Below the pieces are notes generated by a model, which was not told the DNA's origin, searched no databases, and worked only from the letters and a program-made list of their open reading frames with translations. Below, in pieces: positions 30,795 through 40,043 of a stretch of DNA of 64,000 bases; within the stretch, counting starts at the first letter, position 1; the number at the start of each line of letters is the position of its first letter. A program made the position numbers and the translations under genes. The DNA comes from Amorphus coralli DSM 19760 (GTDB lineage: Bacteria > Pseudomonadota > Alphaproteobacteria > Rhizobiales > Amorphaceae), in assembly GCF_000374525.1 (NCBI RefSeq), contig NZ_KB894571.1, forward strand, positions 744,001 through 808,000, written 5' to 3'.

Positions 30795-31547
30795 ATGGCC
30801 GCAGCCCCCTGGCTGACGGAGCAGCCGGTCGCGCACCGCGGGCTCCACGGTGCGCACACCGGGGCAGCAGAGAACGCGCTGTCGTCGGTCGAGGCGGCCC
30901 TTGATGGCGGCTATGCCGTCGAGGTCGACCTGCAGCTGTCGGCCGATGGCGTGCCGATGGTGTTCCACGACGATACCCTCGACCGGATGACCGATGCGGA
31001 GGGGCCGGTGCGGGCCCGTACGGCCGACGCACTCGGCGCCGTCACCCTGCGCGGCACCGGCGAGCCCATCCCGACGCTGGCCGAGCTGCTTCGCGTCACG
31101 GCCGGCCGCACGCCGCTCTTCCTGGAACTGAAAACCGACTGGCGGCGCGAGCGCGAGCCCCTGCTCGCCCGCCGCACCGCCGAAGTGATCGCGGCCTATG
31201 CAGGGCCGATCGCGCTGATGTCGTTCGACCCGGAACTGGTCAGCGCCTGCCGGCGCCTGTCACCGGACCGCGCGCACGGCATCGTCGCGCAAGACTGCGC
31301 AAATTCGCGCGCTTTCGCGCACCTGTCGGTGATGGAGCGATTTGCGCTGACGCACCTCCTCCACGCGCCGCGCACCCGCCCCGATTTCGTCGCCTACAAC
31401 ATCCACGACCTGCCCAATGCGGCGACGAGCGTGCTCCGGCATGCCTTCAAGCTGCCGCTTCTGACGTGGACGGTGCGAACCGGAGCCGAGCGCGAGAAGG
31501 CCGCGCGCTGCACCGACCAGATCATCTTCGAGGGCTTTCGGGCCTGA
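30795..31547 (+). CDS. Glycerophosphodiester phosphodiesterase family protein
   Basis: 250 residues, ATG at 30795 with GGGGAGG eight bases before it. The family hydrolyses glycerophosphodiesters, from phospholipid turnover, to glycerol-3-phosphate. The TIM-barrel active site is recognisable: AHRG at the N-terminus (general acid His), EVDLQLSADGVPMVFHD with the metal-binding Glu/Asp and the second His, and LFLELKTD. No signal peptide is visible, so it is cytoplasmic. The gene follows RidA in the same direction, and in Rhizobiales this pair is often adjacent. Substrate specificity is unknown. Confidence 0.88.
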   Translation: MAAAPWLTEQPVAHRGLHGAHTGAAENALSSVEAALDGGYAVEVDLQLSADGVPMVFHDDTLDRMTDAEGPVRARTADALGAVTLRGTGEPIPTLAELLRVTAGRTPLFLELKTDWRREREPLLARRTAEVIAAYAGPIALMSFDPELVSACRRLSPDRAHGIVAQDCANSRAFAHLSVMERFALTHLLHAPRTRPDFVAYNIHDLPNAATSVLRHAFKLPLLTWTVRTGAEREKAARCTDQIIFEGFRA

Positions 31548-31649
31548 CCAGGCCTTGAGCCTCGGCGGCGAGCCCCTACCCTAAGGGGTCTCCCGAAGCG
31601 TCTTTCAGCCGATCCGTCCGCCGTCCGTAGCCGAGTATCGAGCCCGCAC

Positions 31650-32879
31650 ATGTCCGCCGAGCCGACCGATCCGTCCGCCCTCGTCCTGCAGGCTGTCGAA
31701 GGCGTTTCGGCGGTTGACGCCGACGACTGGAACCGGCTCGCCAACCCTGGCTGGCGCCGCGAGGACGGCGGCCTGCTGGCCGACGGCACGCCGCCTCATC
31801 CCTACGACCCGTTCGTCGATCACGATTTTCTCTGCGCCCTGGAGGAGACCGGCTGCGTCGGGCCGGAGGCGGGCTGGTATGCACGACCGCTGCTGATCCG
31901 TTCCGCCGACGACACGCTTGTCGCCGCCGCACCGGCCTACCTGAAGACCCATTCCCAGGGCGAGTACGTCTTCGATCACGGCTGGGCCGACGCCTTCGAG
32001 CGCGCCGGCGGCCACTACTATCCCAAACTCCAGGTCTCCGTGCCGTTCACGCCGGCGACGGGACCGCGTCTCCTGGTCCGGCCCGGGCAGGACGCAGCGG
32101 ACCTGCGCCAGCACCTGGCCGAGGGCCTTGTCGCGTTTGCTCACCAGGCCGAGGCCTCGTCGGTCCACGTCACCTTTCTGCGCGAGGATGAGTGGGAGGT
32201 ACTGGCGGGACGAGGCTACCTGCCGCGCACCGACGTGCAGTTCCACTGGGAGGACAGGGGTTACGGCGATTTCGAGGGCTTCCTGGCGGCTCTGTCGTCG
32301 CGCAAGCGCAAGCAGATCCGCCGCGAACGGCGTGACGCGCTGGCGGCCGGCCTCAAGATCGAGTGGGTCACCGGCGACGCCCTCGGCGAGGACCACTGGG
32401 ACGCATTCTACGGCTTCTACATGGACACCGGCGCTCGCAAATGGGGCCGGCCCTATCTGAACCGTGCCTTCTTCTCGGCGCTGGGCGAGCGCATGGCCGA
32501 CCGGGTCGCCCTGGTGCTGGCGCGGCGCGACGGCGAGCCGATAGCGGGCGCCCTGAACCTGATCGGCTCCGATACCCTGTTCGGCCGCTACTGGGGCTGC
32601 ACCGAGGACCACCCCTTCCTCCATTTCGAGATCTGCTACTATCAGGCCATCGACTTCGCCCTGTCGCACGGGCTGACCCGCGTGGAGGCCGGCGCCCAGG
32701 GGGAGCACAAGCTGGCGCGGGGATACGAGCCGCACGTCACCCGCTCGGCTCACTACATCCTGCATCCTGGCCTGCGCCGGGCCATCGCCGACTATTTGGA
32801 GCATGAGCGCCAGGCCGTGGACCAGGATCGCGTCATCCTTTCGGAGCACGCGCCCTACCGGCGTGGCGACCCCGCCTGA
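31650..32879 (+). CDS. DUF482 / FemAB-like GNAT acyltransferase
   Basis: A 409-residue protein of the PF04339 (DUF482) group with a GNAT-like fold, seen in HPYDPFVDHDFLCALEETG, LKTHSQGEYVFDHGW and the C-terminal half GEPIAGALNLIGSD. These proteins are related to FemX-type acyl/aminoacyl transferases and are sometimes called peptidogalycan biosynthesis proteins, but no reaction is proven. The Arg/Lys-rich segment SRKRKQIRRERRD is typical of the family. It stands 102 bp after GDPD and 91 bp before the HIT gene, all on one strand. Start at 31650 is the first ATG; it has no strong ribosome site. Confidence 0.82.
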   Translation: MSAEPTDPSALVLQAVEGVSAVDADDWNRLANPGWRREDGGLLADGTPPHPYDPFVDHDFLCALEETGCVGPEAGWYARPLLIRSADDTLVAAAPAYLKTHSQGEYVFDHGWADAFERAGGHYYPKLQVSVPFTPATGPRLLVRPGQDAADLRQHLAEGLVAFAHQAEASSVHVTFLREDEWEVLAGRGYLPRTDVQFHWEDRGYGDFEGFLAALSSRKRKQIRRERRDALAAGLKIEWVTGDALGEDHWDAFYGFYMDTGARKWGRPYLNRAFFSALGERMADRVALVLARRDGEPIAGALNLIGSDTLFGRYWGCTEDHPFLHFEICYYQAIDFALSHGLTRVEAGAQGEHKLARGYEPHVTRSAHYILHPGLRRAIADYLEHERQAVDQDRVILSEHAPYRRGDPA

Positions 32880-32970
32880 ATCGGCAGCCACAAGCGGAAC
32901 CCGGATAACCCTTCCGGCGCGGCGCGCCTGTGCCTATGGTGTGCCGCAACCGATGACGATGGGAGCCGCC

Positions 32971-33399
32971 ATGAGCACCGAGCCCTACGACGACCAGAAC
33001 GTTTTCGCGAAGATCCTGCGCGGCGAGCTGCCGGCGATGAAGGTCTACGAGGACGACAAGACGTTCGCCTTCATGGACATCATGCCGCGCTCCGACGGTC
33101 ACTGCCTGGTGATCCCCAAGGCGCCCTCGCGCAACATTCTCGACATCGGCGCCGACGACCTCGCCGCCGTGATGACGACGACCCAGAAGCTGGCGCGCGC
33201 CGCCAAGCAGGCGTTCGCGGCGGACGGCGTGACCGTTCAGCACTTCTGCGAGGGCGCCGGCGGCCAGGTGGTGTTCCACACCCATGTCCACATTCTGCCG
33301 CGCTATGAGGGCGTGGCTCTCCGCCCGCACACCGGCGACATGGCCGACCAGGAGATCTTGAAGGACCAGGCGGAGAAGCTCATCGCGGCGCTGGGCTGA
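32971..33399 (+). CDS. HIT-family nucleotide-binding protein
   Basis: 142 residues from the ATG at 32971, which has GGGAG nine bases upstream. The histidine-triad motif H-T-H-V-H in VVFHTHVHILPRY identifies the HIT superfamily of nucleotide hydrolases and transferases (Hint-like phosphoramidases and relatives). The N-terminal FAKILRGELPAMKVYEDD and DIMPRSDGHCLVIPK segments are typical of the bacterial Hint group, which is active on AMP-lysine-type phosphoramidates. It is convergent with azlD (18 bp between). Confidence 0.9.
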   Translation: MSTEPYDDQNVFAKILRGELPAMKVYEDDKTFAFMDIMPRSDGHCLVIPKAPSRNILDIGADDLAAVMTTTQKLARAAKQAFAADGVTVQHFCEGAGGQVVFHTHVHILPRYEGVALRPHTGDMADQEILKDQAEKLIAALG

Positions 33400-33417
33400 G
33401 GCGGCGGCTCTAGCAAA

Positions 33418-33771
33418 TCACCCAACGAACCAGGCCGCCACCAGCGCCGCCTCGGCCGCCACGATTCCGGCGGCGAGGTTGCGCCGGCTCGCAAGATAGG
33501 CAGCGATGCCGAGCAGGACGGACGCCAGGCGGAAGCTGAGCGGCACGTCCGCCAGCGCCCCTTTTGGAAAGAAGATCAGCTGCGCGATCAGGCCAGACAC
33601 CAGAGCCGTCGCCACCGACTTGATCCATCGGAAGATTTCGCTGTCTTCCGACAGACGGCCAGCGAACAGGACGCCGAGCCAGCGCCAGACGTGAGTTGGG
33701 ACCGCGGCGACCAGAAGGATCGTCAGGTAGGGGCCAAGCGCGGCCAGACTGAGGTCTTCCGCCGGGATCAT
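33418..33771 (-). CDS. azlD: AzlD branched-chain amino-acid exporter subunit
   Basis: 117 residues from the ATG at 33771 (MIPAEDLSLA); the open frame back to 33834 is discarded because it lies inside azlC. Three to four short hydrophobic helices (LGPYLTILLVAAVPTHVWRW, VATALVSGLIAQLIF, RLASVLLGIAAYLAS, GIVAAEAALVAAWFVG) match the small AzlD partner of AzlC; together they form a LIV-E-type exporter in Bacillus and Corynebacterium (BrnFE). The start overlaps the azlC stop by 4 bp, indicating translational coupling. Confidence 0.85.
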   Translation of the reverse strand: MIPAEDLSLAALGPYLTILLVAAVPTHVWRWLGVLFAGRLSEDSEIFRWIKSVATALVSGLIAQLIFFPKGALADVPLSFRLASVLLGIAAYLASRRNLAAGIVAAEAALVAAWFVG

Positions 33772-34496
33772 GTACTCCGTCTCCGCACCCGCCCCACGGC
33801 ATAGGCCACGGTGCCGCCGATGATGCCGGTCCACAGCAGATCAAGCCCGATGCCGGCAGCATAGAGCGCCGGCCCAAGGAGCAGCCCCATCCCCATGGCG
33901 ACATAGTCGTCGATCACCTTTCCGGCACCGCCGAGTGCCAGCAGAAAGTAGAGCGGGGTGAGCATCAGAAGCGCGGCGGACACCCAGGCGGGGACATGGC
34001 CGACGAGCTGATAGGCAACTGTGATGGCGACCAGGTTCGCCACCACCAGCGCCAGTGCGAAGCCGGCAAAATAAGCCAGCCTCACCTGGCGCGGCGTGGA
34101 CGGCATTTCGGACATGGTGAAGACCCACGACGTCACCGCCACGAAGTGCGACAGGCCGAGAAGCTTGAGCCGGGTAGAGCGTTCGCCCCGCACCACGGGC
34201 ACCCACGACATCAGCATCGGCAGAAAGCGCATGGACGACAGCGAGACCGCCAGCATCGTCGCGATCCAGCCGGACCCCGATGCAAGCGCACCGACATAGA
34301 CCACCTGGCCCGGCAACGCCCAGACCGAGAGCGTGATCACCAGGATTTCCGGCAGGCTGAACCCGATGTCGCGCGCCAGCGCCACGAAGCCGATCTGGGC
34401 CGTGACCAGGACCGCAGCCGGCACGGAGACAAGCTTGGTGACGCCCTTCAGGAACCAGCGCAGGGAGGTTTCGGCAGCGGGATCGGTGTCGGTCAC
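33768..34496 (-). CDS. azlC: AzlC branched-chain amino-acid exporter subunit
   Basis: 242 residues with about seven hydrophobic segments, an AzlC-type exporter of branched-chain or related amino acids. The family features VWALPGQVVYVGALASG and the following SLSSMRFLPMLMSWVP loop are present. The pair azlC-azlD (4-bp overlap) is transcribed in the minus direction. No regulator such as an Lrp-type gene is adjacent, so control is not visible. The clpA terminator at 34600-34627 separates it from clpA. Confidence 0.87.
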   Translation of the reverse strand: MTDTDPAAETSLRWFLKGVTKLVSVPAAVLVTAQIGFVALARDIGFSLPEILVITLSVWALPGQVVYVGALASGSGWIATMLAVSLSSMRFLPMLMSWVPVVRGERSTRLKLLGLSHFVAVTSWVFTMSEMPSTPRQVRLAYFAGFALALVVANLVAITVAYQLVGHVPAWVSAALLMLTPLYFLLALGGAGKVIDDYVAMGMGLLLGPALYAAGIGLDLLWTGIIGGTVAYAVGRVRRRST

Positions 34497-34599
34497 CGGT
34501 GTGCTCTCAGACTGAAGTGGTGTGCTTCAGCCGCTATCACAGTTGGCCGCTTTACCCTACAGCCATCTGACATGGCAGCCATCGGCCGGCGCAACGAAG

Positions 34600-34627
34600 A
34601 AACGCCGGCCCTCGCGGACCGGCGTTT
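34600..34627 (-). terminator. Terminator after clpA
   Basis: A perfect 9-bp stem (AAACGCCGG / CCGGCGTTT, 34600-34608 and 34619-34627) with a 10-base loop, lying 42 bp after the clpA stop codon on the minus strand and followed by TTCTTCG. T run is short, so strength is moderate. Confidence 0.7.
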
Positions 34628-34669
34628 CCATCCTGTCGATGGGGATCGGCGGCAGCGCACCCGATGCCC

Positions 34670-37144
34670 TTACTGGGTCAGCGGCACCTTAGGAACGAGA
34701 CTCCCCTTGGAGCGCTTGGCGGAGCCGCCACCCGACCCGGTGCCACCGGACCCCGTGCGGCCGGCGCCGGTCCCACCCGAGCCCGATCCGCCGGAGCCCC
34801 TGCCCTTCTTCGGCGCGGCGGCTTTCTTCTTGGGCTTCGCCGGCGGCTTGGCCTTCGCCGTCTCATCGGCGATCGCCTCCAGCGTCAGCTCTTTCTTGCC
34901 GTCGGTCACGGCCACGTCGACCTTGACGGTTCCGCCCTTCATCAGCTTGCCGAACAGGACCTCATCGGCCAGCGGCCGCTTGATGTGTTCCTGAATGACG
35001 CGCGAGAGCGGCCGGGCGCCCATGCGCTCGTCGTATCCCTCTTCGGCCAACCAGGCGACGGCCGCGTCCGACAGCTCGAAAGTCACGTTCCGATCGGCGA
35101 GCTGAGCCTCCAATTCGATGACGAACTTCGTCACGACCTGGTGGATGACCTCGGTCGGCAGGCTGGCGAACGGGATGATCGCGTCCAGCCGGTTGCGGAA
35201 TTCCGGCGTGAACAGCCGGTTGATCGCCTCCGCATCGTCGCCCTCGCGCTTTGACCGGTTGAAGCCGATCGGCGGCTTGGCCATGTCGGCCGCACCCGCA
35301 TTGGTCGTCATGATCAGGATGACGTTGCGGAAGTCGATCTGCTTGCCGTTGTGGTCGGTCAGCTTGCCGTGATCCATCACCTGCAGAAGGATGTTGAACA
35401 GGTCCGGATGCGCCTTCTCGATCTCGTCGAGAAGCAGCACGCAGTGCGGATGCTGGTCGACACCGTCCGTCAGCAGGCCACCCTGATCGAAGCCGACATA
35501 GCCGGGAGGCGCGCCGATCAGGCGCGAAACGGTATGCCGCTCCATGTACTCCGACATGTCGAAGCGCAGAAGCTCCACGCCAAGGGTCGACGACAGCTGA
35601 CGGGCCACCTCGGTCTTGCCGACGCCAGTCGGACCGGAGAAGAGGTAGTTGCCGATCGGCTTGTTCGGCTCGCGCAGACCCGCCCGGGCCAGCTTGATCG
35701 CCGAGGACAGCTTGTCGATCGCTTCGTTCTGGCCATAGACGACCCGCTTCAGGTTCTCGTCGAGATTCCTGAGCGTTTCGGCGTCGTCCTTGGAGACGGA
35801 CTTTGGCGGGATGCGAGCCATTGTCGCGATGGTCGCCTCGATCTCCTTGACCCCGACGGTCTTACGGCGGCGCCCTTCCGGCAGCAGCATCTGCGACGCA
35901 CCGGTCTCGTCGATCACGTCGATCGCCTTGTCCGGCAGCTTGCGGTCGTTGATGTAGCGCGCCGACAGCTCCACCGCCGCCTTGATGGCATCGTTGGTGA
36001 AGCGGATCGAATGATAGTCCTCGAAATAGGGCTTCAGGCCCTTGAGGATCTCCACCGTGTCTGGCACCGACGGCTCGCTGACGTCGATCTTCTGGAAACG
36101 TCGGACGAGCGCCCGGTCCTTCTCGAAGAACTGGCGATACTCCTTGTAGGTGGTCGACCCGATGCAGCGGATCGACCCGGAGGCCAGCGCCGGCTTCAGG
36201 AGATTCGACGCATCCATCGCACCGCCGGACGTGGCGCCGGCGCCGATCACCGTGTGGATCTCGTCGATGAACATGATCGCGCCGGGATACTCCTCGATCT
36301 CCTTCACGACCTGCTTCAGGCGCTCCTCGAAGTCGCCCCTGTAGCGGGTGCCGGCCAGCAGCGCGCCCATGTCGAGCGCGAAGATGGTGGCATCGGACAG
36401 CACCTCCGGCACGTCCTCGTCGACGATGCGCTTGGCAAGGCCTTCCGCGATGGCCGTCTTGCCGACACCGGGATCGCCCACCAGGAGCGGGTTGTTCTTC
36501 TGGCGGCGGCAGAGAACCTGGATGGTGCGCCGGATCTCGCTGGCCCGGCCGATCAGCGGGTCGATCTTACCCTTGCCGGCCTTCTCGTTGAGATTGACGC
36601 AATAGGCCTCCAGCGCGTCGGTCTTGCGCTTGGCGCGCTCGCCGCCCTCCACGGTGGCCTGGTCCTCGTCGGACCCGCGCGAGGACCGGGGCTCCGACAT
36701 GCCGGCCCGCTTGGCAATGCCGTGCGAGATGTAGTTCACCGCGTCGTAGCGCGTCATGTCCTGCTCCTGCAGGAAGTACGCGGCATGGCTCTCGCGCTCG
36801 GCGAAGATCGCCACCAGCACGTTGGCGCCGGTGACCTCGTCGCGCCCTGAGGACTGGACGTGGATCACCGCACGCTGGATCACGCGCTGGAAACCGGCGG
36901 TGGGCTTGGAGTCCTCGCCGGTATCGGTGACGAGGTTGTCGAGTTCGGTATCGACATACTCCACAAGGTCGCGCCTGAGCTTCTCAAGGTCGACGTTGCA
37001 GGCGCGCATGACGGCCGCGGCATCCTGATCGTCCACCAGGGCGAGCAGCAGGTGCTCGAGCGTGGCGTATTCCTGATGCCGTTCGTTGGCATAGGAGAGC
37101 GCCTGATGCAGCGCTTTTTCGAGGCTACGGGAGAATGATGGCAC
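34670..37144 (-). CDS. clpA: ATP-dependent Clp protease ATP-binding subunit ClpA
   Basis: The AAA+ unfoldase of ClpAP, which feeds proteins to the ClpP peptidase. At 824 residues it has the N-terminal Clp repeat domain ([20 protein letters not shown]), the first ATPase module with Walker A GDPGVGKT and LIGRASEI region, a linker of the A type and the second module with GPTGVGKT and the ClpP-loop region. The C-terminus extends about 60 residues beyond E. coli ClpA as a Lys/Pro run and then a Gly/Ser/Thr low-complexity tail ([19 protein letters not shown]). clpS lies 9 bp upstream on the same strand. Confidence 0.96.
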   Translation of the reverse strand: MPSFSRSLEKALHQALSYANERHQEYATLEHLLLALVDDQDAAAVMRACNVDLEKLRRDLVEYVDTELDNLVTDTGEDSKPTAGFQRVIQRAVIHVQSSGRDEVTGANVLVAIFAERESHAAYFLQEQDMTRYDAVNYISHGIAKRAGMSEPRSSRGSDEDQATVEGGERAKRKTDALEAYCVNLNEKAGKGKIDPLIGRASEIRRTIQVLCRRQKNNPLLVGDPGVGKTAIAEGLAKRIVDEDVPEVLSDATIFALDMGALLAGTRYRGDFEERLKQVVKEIEEYPGAIMFIDEIHTVIGAGATSGGAMDASNLLKPALASGSIRCIGSTTYKEYRQFFEKDRALVRRFQKIDVSEPSVPDTVEILKGLKPYFEDYHSIRFTNDAIKAAVELSARYINDRKLPDKAIDVIDETGASQMLLPEGRRRKTVGVKEIEATIATMARIPPKSVSKDDAETLRNLDENLKRVVYGQNEAIDKLSSAIKLARAGLREPNKPIGNYLFSGPTGVGKTEVARQLSSTLGVELLRFDMSEYMERHTVSRLIGAPPGYVGFDQGGLLTDGVDQHPHCVLLLDEIEKAHPDLFNILLQVMDHGKLTDHNGKQIDFRNVILIMTTNAGAADMAKPPIGFNRSKREGDDAEAINRLFTPEFRNRLDAIIPFASLPTEVIHQVVTKFVIELEAQLADRNVTFELSDAAVAWLAEEGYDERMGARPLSRVIQEHIKRPLADEVLFGKLMKGGTVKVDVAVTDGKKELTLEAIADETAKAKPPAKPKKKAAAPKKGRGSGGSGSGGTGAGRTGSGGTGSGGGSAKRSKGSLVPKVPLTQ

Positions 37145-37153
37145 GAGGGTTCC

Positions 37154-37483
37154 TCACTTCTTCTCCATGACGCACTGCAAAGGATGCTGGTGCTTGCGCG
37201 CGAAATCCATGACCTGGGTCACCTTGGTCTCGGCGACCTCATACGTGTAGACGCCACACTCCCCTACGCCGTGGTGATGGACGTGGAGCATGATGTGCGT
37301 CGCCTCGTCGCGCGTCTTCTGGAAAAAACGCTCGAGCACGTGAACCACGAACTCCATCGGCGTGTAATCGTCGTTGAGGAGCAGAACGCGGTACAGGCTC
37401 GGGCGCTTCGTCTTTGGGCGCGTGCGCGTAACGACGACGGTCCCGGACCGGTCGTCGCCATCGTCGTTGTCAGAGGCTGCCAT
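37154..37483 (-). CDS. clpS: ClpA adaptor ClpS
   Basis: 109 residues if started at the ATG at 37483 ([10 protein letters not shown]); ATG at 37504 is an alternative, and no strong ribosome site decides. ClpS binds N-degron substrates and hands them to ClpA. The conserved core begins [20 protein letters not shown], with the N-degron pocket residues in [10 protein letters not shown] and [10 protein letters not shown]; the C-terminal [14 protein letters not shown] is typical. The clpS-clpA gap is 9 bp. The upstream 442-bp space (37484-37925) should hold its promoter, but I found no convincing hexamers. Confidence 0.94.
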   Translation of the reverse strand: MAASDNDDGDDRSGTVVVTRTRPKTKRPSLYRVLLLNDDYTPMEFVVHVLERFFQKTRDEATHIMLHVHHHGVGECGVYTYEVAETKVTQVMDFARKHQHPLQCVMEKK

Positions 37484-37749
37484 CACAATCGGGCTGGTCC
37501 GCATGGCGGTCGGTCCGTGGCGACAGTCGGAAATTCGGTCCAGCAAACAGTCGGCTCGTCCGTTTTCGGGATCCCCGCCCCACTCGAATGTGGGTTCGAC
37601 GAAGGTCCGTCAGAAGTCACATTGTCGGGAGCGTGCCCAGGCGTCGGGCTCGGCATCGCTCCGGTGGAGATTCGCCGCATCGGGGACCGGTCCGGCCTGG
37701 AGACAACGCCGGAAGGGCTGGTCCGTTGCGGCTCCTTCGCAGTGCCTTT

Positions 37750-37761
37750 CATCACGTGATG
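37750..37761. promoter_or_regulatory. 12-bp perfect palindrome upstream of clpS
   Basis: CATCACGTGATG reads the same on both strands and is the only perfect palindrome of this length noticed in the 442-bp space upstream of clpS-clpA. It could be an operator; no factor can be named. Confidence 0.3.
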
Positions 37762-37849
37762 TAGGAGGCCGTTGGCAACATTGTAAGCCGCTCGCTCGAC
37801 GGTGCAATGCGGCCGTCTTCCGGAGAGCACATATCCTCCGAAAAACAAG

Positions 37850-37877
37850 AAGGCCCGGCGCAGACGCACCGGGCCTT
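37850..37877 (-). terminator. Rho-independent terminator of the phasin gene
   Basis: A perfect 9-bp stem AAGGCCCGG / CCGGGCCTT with a 10-base loop; on the minus strand it is followed by a T-rich run (TTCTTGTTTTTC). It begins 48 bp after the phasin stop codon. Confidence 0.85.
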
Positions 37878-37925
37878 CCTGGAATTCCTTCAGACAGCCG
37901 CGTGTCGCGACCGGTCGCTCCCGCC

Positions 37926-38261
37926 TTATTTGGCGGTCGCCTTCGCGACGATATCACCATTGACCTTGTACAGGTCTTGAGCGAGGCCGGAGTAGAGCTC
38001 GCCGAGCTTGCCCATTTCCTGCATCATGCCTTCGTAGGACGATTTCACGAAGGACATCTGGGTCTCCACGGCCTGGTCGACACTCGGCGCGCCCATCATC
38101 TTCTCCAGCGCGGCGGAGCCTTCCTCGATGCTGCGCTTGGAATAATCGGCCATTTCGGACGCGATCGCCTGGAAGCCGTTCTGCACGGTCCCGAACGACT
38201 TCATCGCGGTCTCGAAACCATCCTGGTTCATCTTCTGGATCTGCTCGAAGCCGTTGATCAT
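37926..38261 (-). CDS. Phasin family protein
   Basis: A 111-residue amphipathic helical protein (MINGFEQIQKMNQDGFETAM start; later FVKSSYEGMMQEMGKLGELY), the PF09361 phasin type. Phasins coat polyhydroxybutyrate granules and limit their size. An AGGTGA site precedes the ATG by about six bases. A TTGC-N3-GCAA palindrome about 90 bp upstream (38351-38365) looks like a binding site for the PHB-responsive repressor PhaR, which is known to control phasins in alphaproteobacteria, and a terminator follows. No PHB synthesis genes are in the window. Confidence 0.88.
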   Translation of the reverse strand: MINGFEQIQKMNQDGFETAMKSFGTVQNGFQAIASEMADYSKRSIEEGSAALEKMMGAPSVDQAVETQMSFVKSSYEGMMQEMGKLGELYSGLAQDLYKVNGDIVAKATAK

Positions 38262-38350
38262 GGGTCACCTGCTGTCTGATCTGGGGAGGATGGACGCTCG
38301 GGAGCGTTCGCAACCACCTTCTCGCGCCGCACAAGGCACGTCAAGATTTC

Positions 38351-38365
38351 TGTTGCATTGCAACA
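38351..38365 (-). promoter_or_regulatory. Putative PhaR operator upstream of phasin
   Basis: TGTTGCATTGCAACA is a perfect inverted repeat with 7-bp arms and a single central base. The TTGC-N3-GCAA core resembles the CTGC-N3/4-GCAG type sites bound by the PHB-synthesis repressor PhaR. On the minus strand it lies just upstream of a TTGACG hexamer (38339-38344), a possible -35 of the phasin promoter, though the -10 is poor. Confidence 0.55.
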
Positions 38366-38502
38366 TTCCCGTGAACGCGGGCCGCGCGTTTACGCCCCGA
38401 TAACCGTCTCCCCATAGGGTGCCTTGTCATCGCACCGGCAACCCCGTCAGAGAAGGGGCGCTGGGCGAGGTGGCATCACGCGTACTCAGTAAAGGTGTTT
38501 CG

Positions 38503-39924
38503 ATGCACAGCGGGCGAGTTTCGGCAAACGCGCGACGGGCAGTATGGACCGCCCGGCTGGCAGCAATGGTTCTCGTGGCGGTAGCCAGCCTGGTTTTGTC
38601 GATCCATCCGGGCCACGCCAATCCCAAGTTCGCCGCCATTGTCGTCGACGGCGCCTCCGGCAAGGTCCTGCATTCAAGCCACGCGAACGAAACGCGCTAT
38701 CCGGCGTCGCTGACCAAGGTCATGACGCTCTACATCCTGTTCGAGGAGCTGCGCGCCGGCCGCCTGACGCTGGACAGCCCGATCCCGGTTTCGGCAAACG
38801 CTGCCGCAGAGGCGCCCTCGAAGATCGGGTTCAAGCCCGGCCAGACGATCCGTGTGCGCGATGCCATCCGCGCCATGGTGACCAAGTCCGCAAACGACGT
38901 GGCCACCGCTGTCGGCGAAAAGATCAGCGGCAGCGAGAAGGCGTTCGCCAAGCGCATGACCCAGACGGCCCGCCGTCTCGGCATGTCGAAGACGACGTAT
39001 CACAACGCCCACGGCCTGCCGCACAGCCCGCACAACACCACCACGGCGCGCGACCAGGCCGTGCTCGGCATGGCGGTCCAGCGCGATTTCCCGGTCTACT
39101 ACAGCTACTTCTCGACCCGCTCCTTCACCTACCGCGGCACCGCCTATCGCAACCACAACCGGCTTCTGGGAAGTGTGGACGGCGTCGACGGCATCAAGAC
39201 CGGCTTCATCAACGCATCGGGCTTCAATCTGCTTTCCTCGGTGAAGCGCGACGGCCGCTACATCGTGGCGGTGGTCATGGGCGGCCGCACCGGCCGGACC
39301 CGCAACGAGTACATGACCGGCCTCATCGAGAAGTACATCCCGAAGGCCACCCAGGGTGGCGCGGCGATGCTAGCCCGCAACGTGCCGGTTCCCACTTCGA
39401 GGCCGCAAATGCCGGTTGTGCTGGCCAGCGCCAATGGCGTTGCGCAGCGTGCGACCGAACCCGAACCGCAGCGGCTGACGCCGGAGCTCATCGCCGCCTA
39501 TGCCGCATCGGTGAACGCCGAGGTGACGGCCCAGGGCGACACGGAAGATCCCGTGGACGCAGTGGACGTCGCCGCCTCGGGCACCGCGCCTCGTGCCCTC
39601 GCTCTGGTGGAAGAGACACCGGCCGCGGTGGTTGAGACCGCCGGCGCGCCGGAGCCCAACGGAGCCATTCCGAGCGGCTGGCACGTCCAGATCGCCGCCA
39701 CCGAGAGCGAGAGCGGCGCCCGCTCCCTGCTGCTCGACGCCCAGCGCAAGAACGCGTCCGTTCTCGCCGATCGCCAACTCTACACCGAGAGGGTCGACGT
39801 CAACGGCACGACCCTCTACCGCGCCCGCTTCACCGGCTTCTCCTCGAAGTCGGAGGCCTGGGCGGCCTGCACCCAGCTGAAGCGGCACAAGATGTCGTGC
39901 TGGGCCTTGAACCCGGCCTCATGA
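38503..39924 (+). CDS. D-alanyl-D-alanine carboxypeptidase with SPOR domain
   Basis: A low-molecular-mass PBP of 473 residues (peptidase family S11) that trims pentapeptides in peptidoglycan. Started at the ATG at 38503 (AAAGG about ten bases upstream). A signal peptide ends near GHAN (residue 40). Active-site motifs: S69-L-T-K72, S129-A-N131 and K232-T-G234. After a Pro/Ala-rich linker, residues about 390-470 form a SPOR domain (GWHVQIAATESESGARSLLL ... TQLKRHKMSCWALNPAS), which binds denuded septal glycan. This DacA/DacC-SPOR fusion is typical of alphaproteobacteria and points to action at the division site. Confidence 0.92.
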   Translation: MHSGRVSANARRAVWTARLAAMVLVAVASLVLSIHPGHANPKFAAIVVDGASGKVLHSSHANETRYPASLTKVMTLYILFEELRAGRLTLDSPIPVSANAAAEAPSKIGFKPGQTIRVRDAIRAMVTKSANDVATAVGEKISGSEKAFAKRMTQTARRLGMSKTTYHNAHGLPHSPHNTTTARDQAVLGMAVQRDFPVYYSYFSTRSFTYRGTAYRNHNRLLGSVDGVDGIKTGFINASGFNLLSSVKRDGRYIVAVVMGGRTGRTRNEYMTGLIEKYIPKATQGGAAMLARNVPVPTSRPQMPVVLASANGVAQRATEPEPQRLTPELIAAYAASVNAEVTAQGDTEDPVDAVDVAASGTAPRALALVEETPAAVVETAGAPEPNGAIPSGWHVQIAATESESGARSLLLDAQRKNASVLADRQLYTERVDVNGTTLYRARFTGFSSKSEAWAACTQLKRHKMSCWALNPAS

Positions 39925-39930
39925 GACCCA

Positions 39931-39952
39931 GCCGGGCGCCTCGGGCGCCGGC
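39931..39952 (+). terminator. GC hairpin after the DD-carboxypeptidase gene
   Basis: Seven bp after the stop codon, GGCGCC pairs with GGCGCC across a TCG loop, extended by a further 3 bp past a one-base bulge. The stem is very stable but no T run follows, so it may only stabilise the mRNA end. Confidence 0.4.
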
Positions 39953-40043
39953 CGGATCCGGAAGGTCTCGAACGACGAACCCTGCGACCGCGAGACCGGC
40001 GGCGCACCGTGAACTGGGGGACACCGAGGGGATGAGTAACGTG

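Larger units (their letters stand above)
37484..37925. other. Gene-free region between clpS and phasin
   Basis: 442 bp without a credible gene: the frames present there (for example 128 residues from 37869 on the minus strand) cross the phasin terminator and are Arg/Pro/Ser-rich shadows. It holds the phasin terminator (37850-37877), a perfect 12-bp palindrome CATCACGTGATG at 37750-37761 and presumably the clpS promoter. Confidence 0.6.

Noticed and set aside
37483-37869. 128-residue minus-strand frame upstream of clpS
   Set aside because: Begins inside the phasin terminator, Pro/Ser/Arg-rich, no ribosome site.
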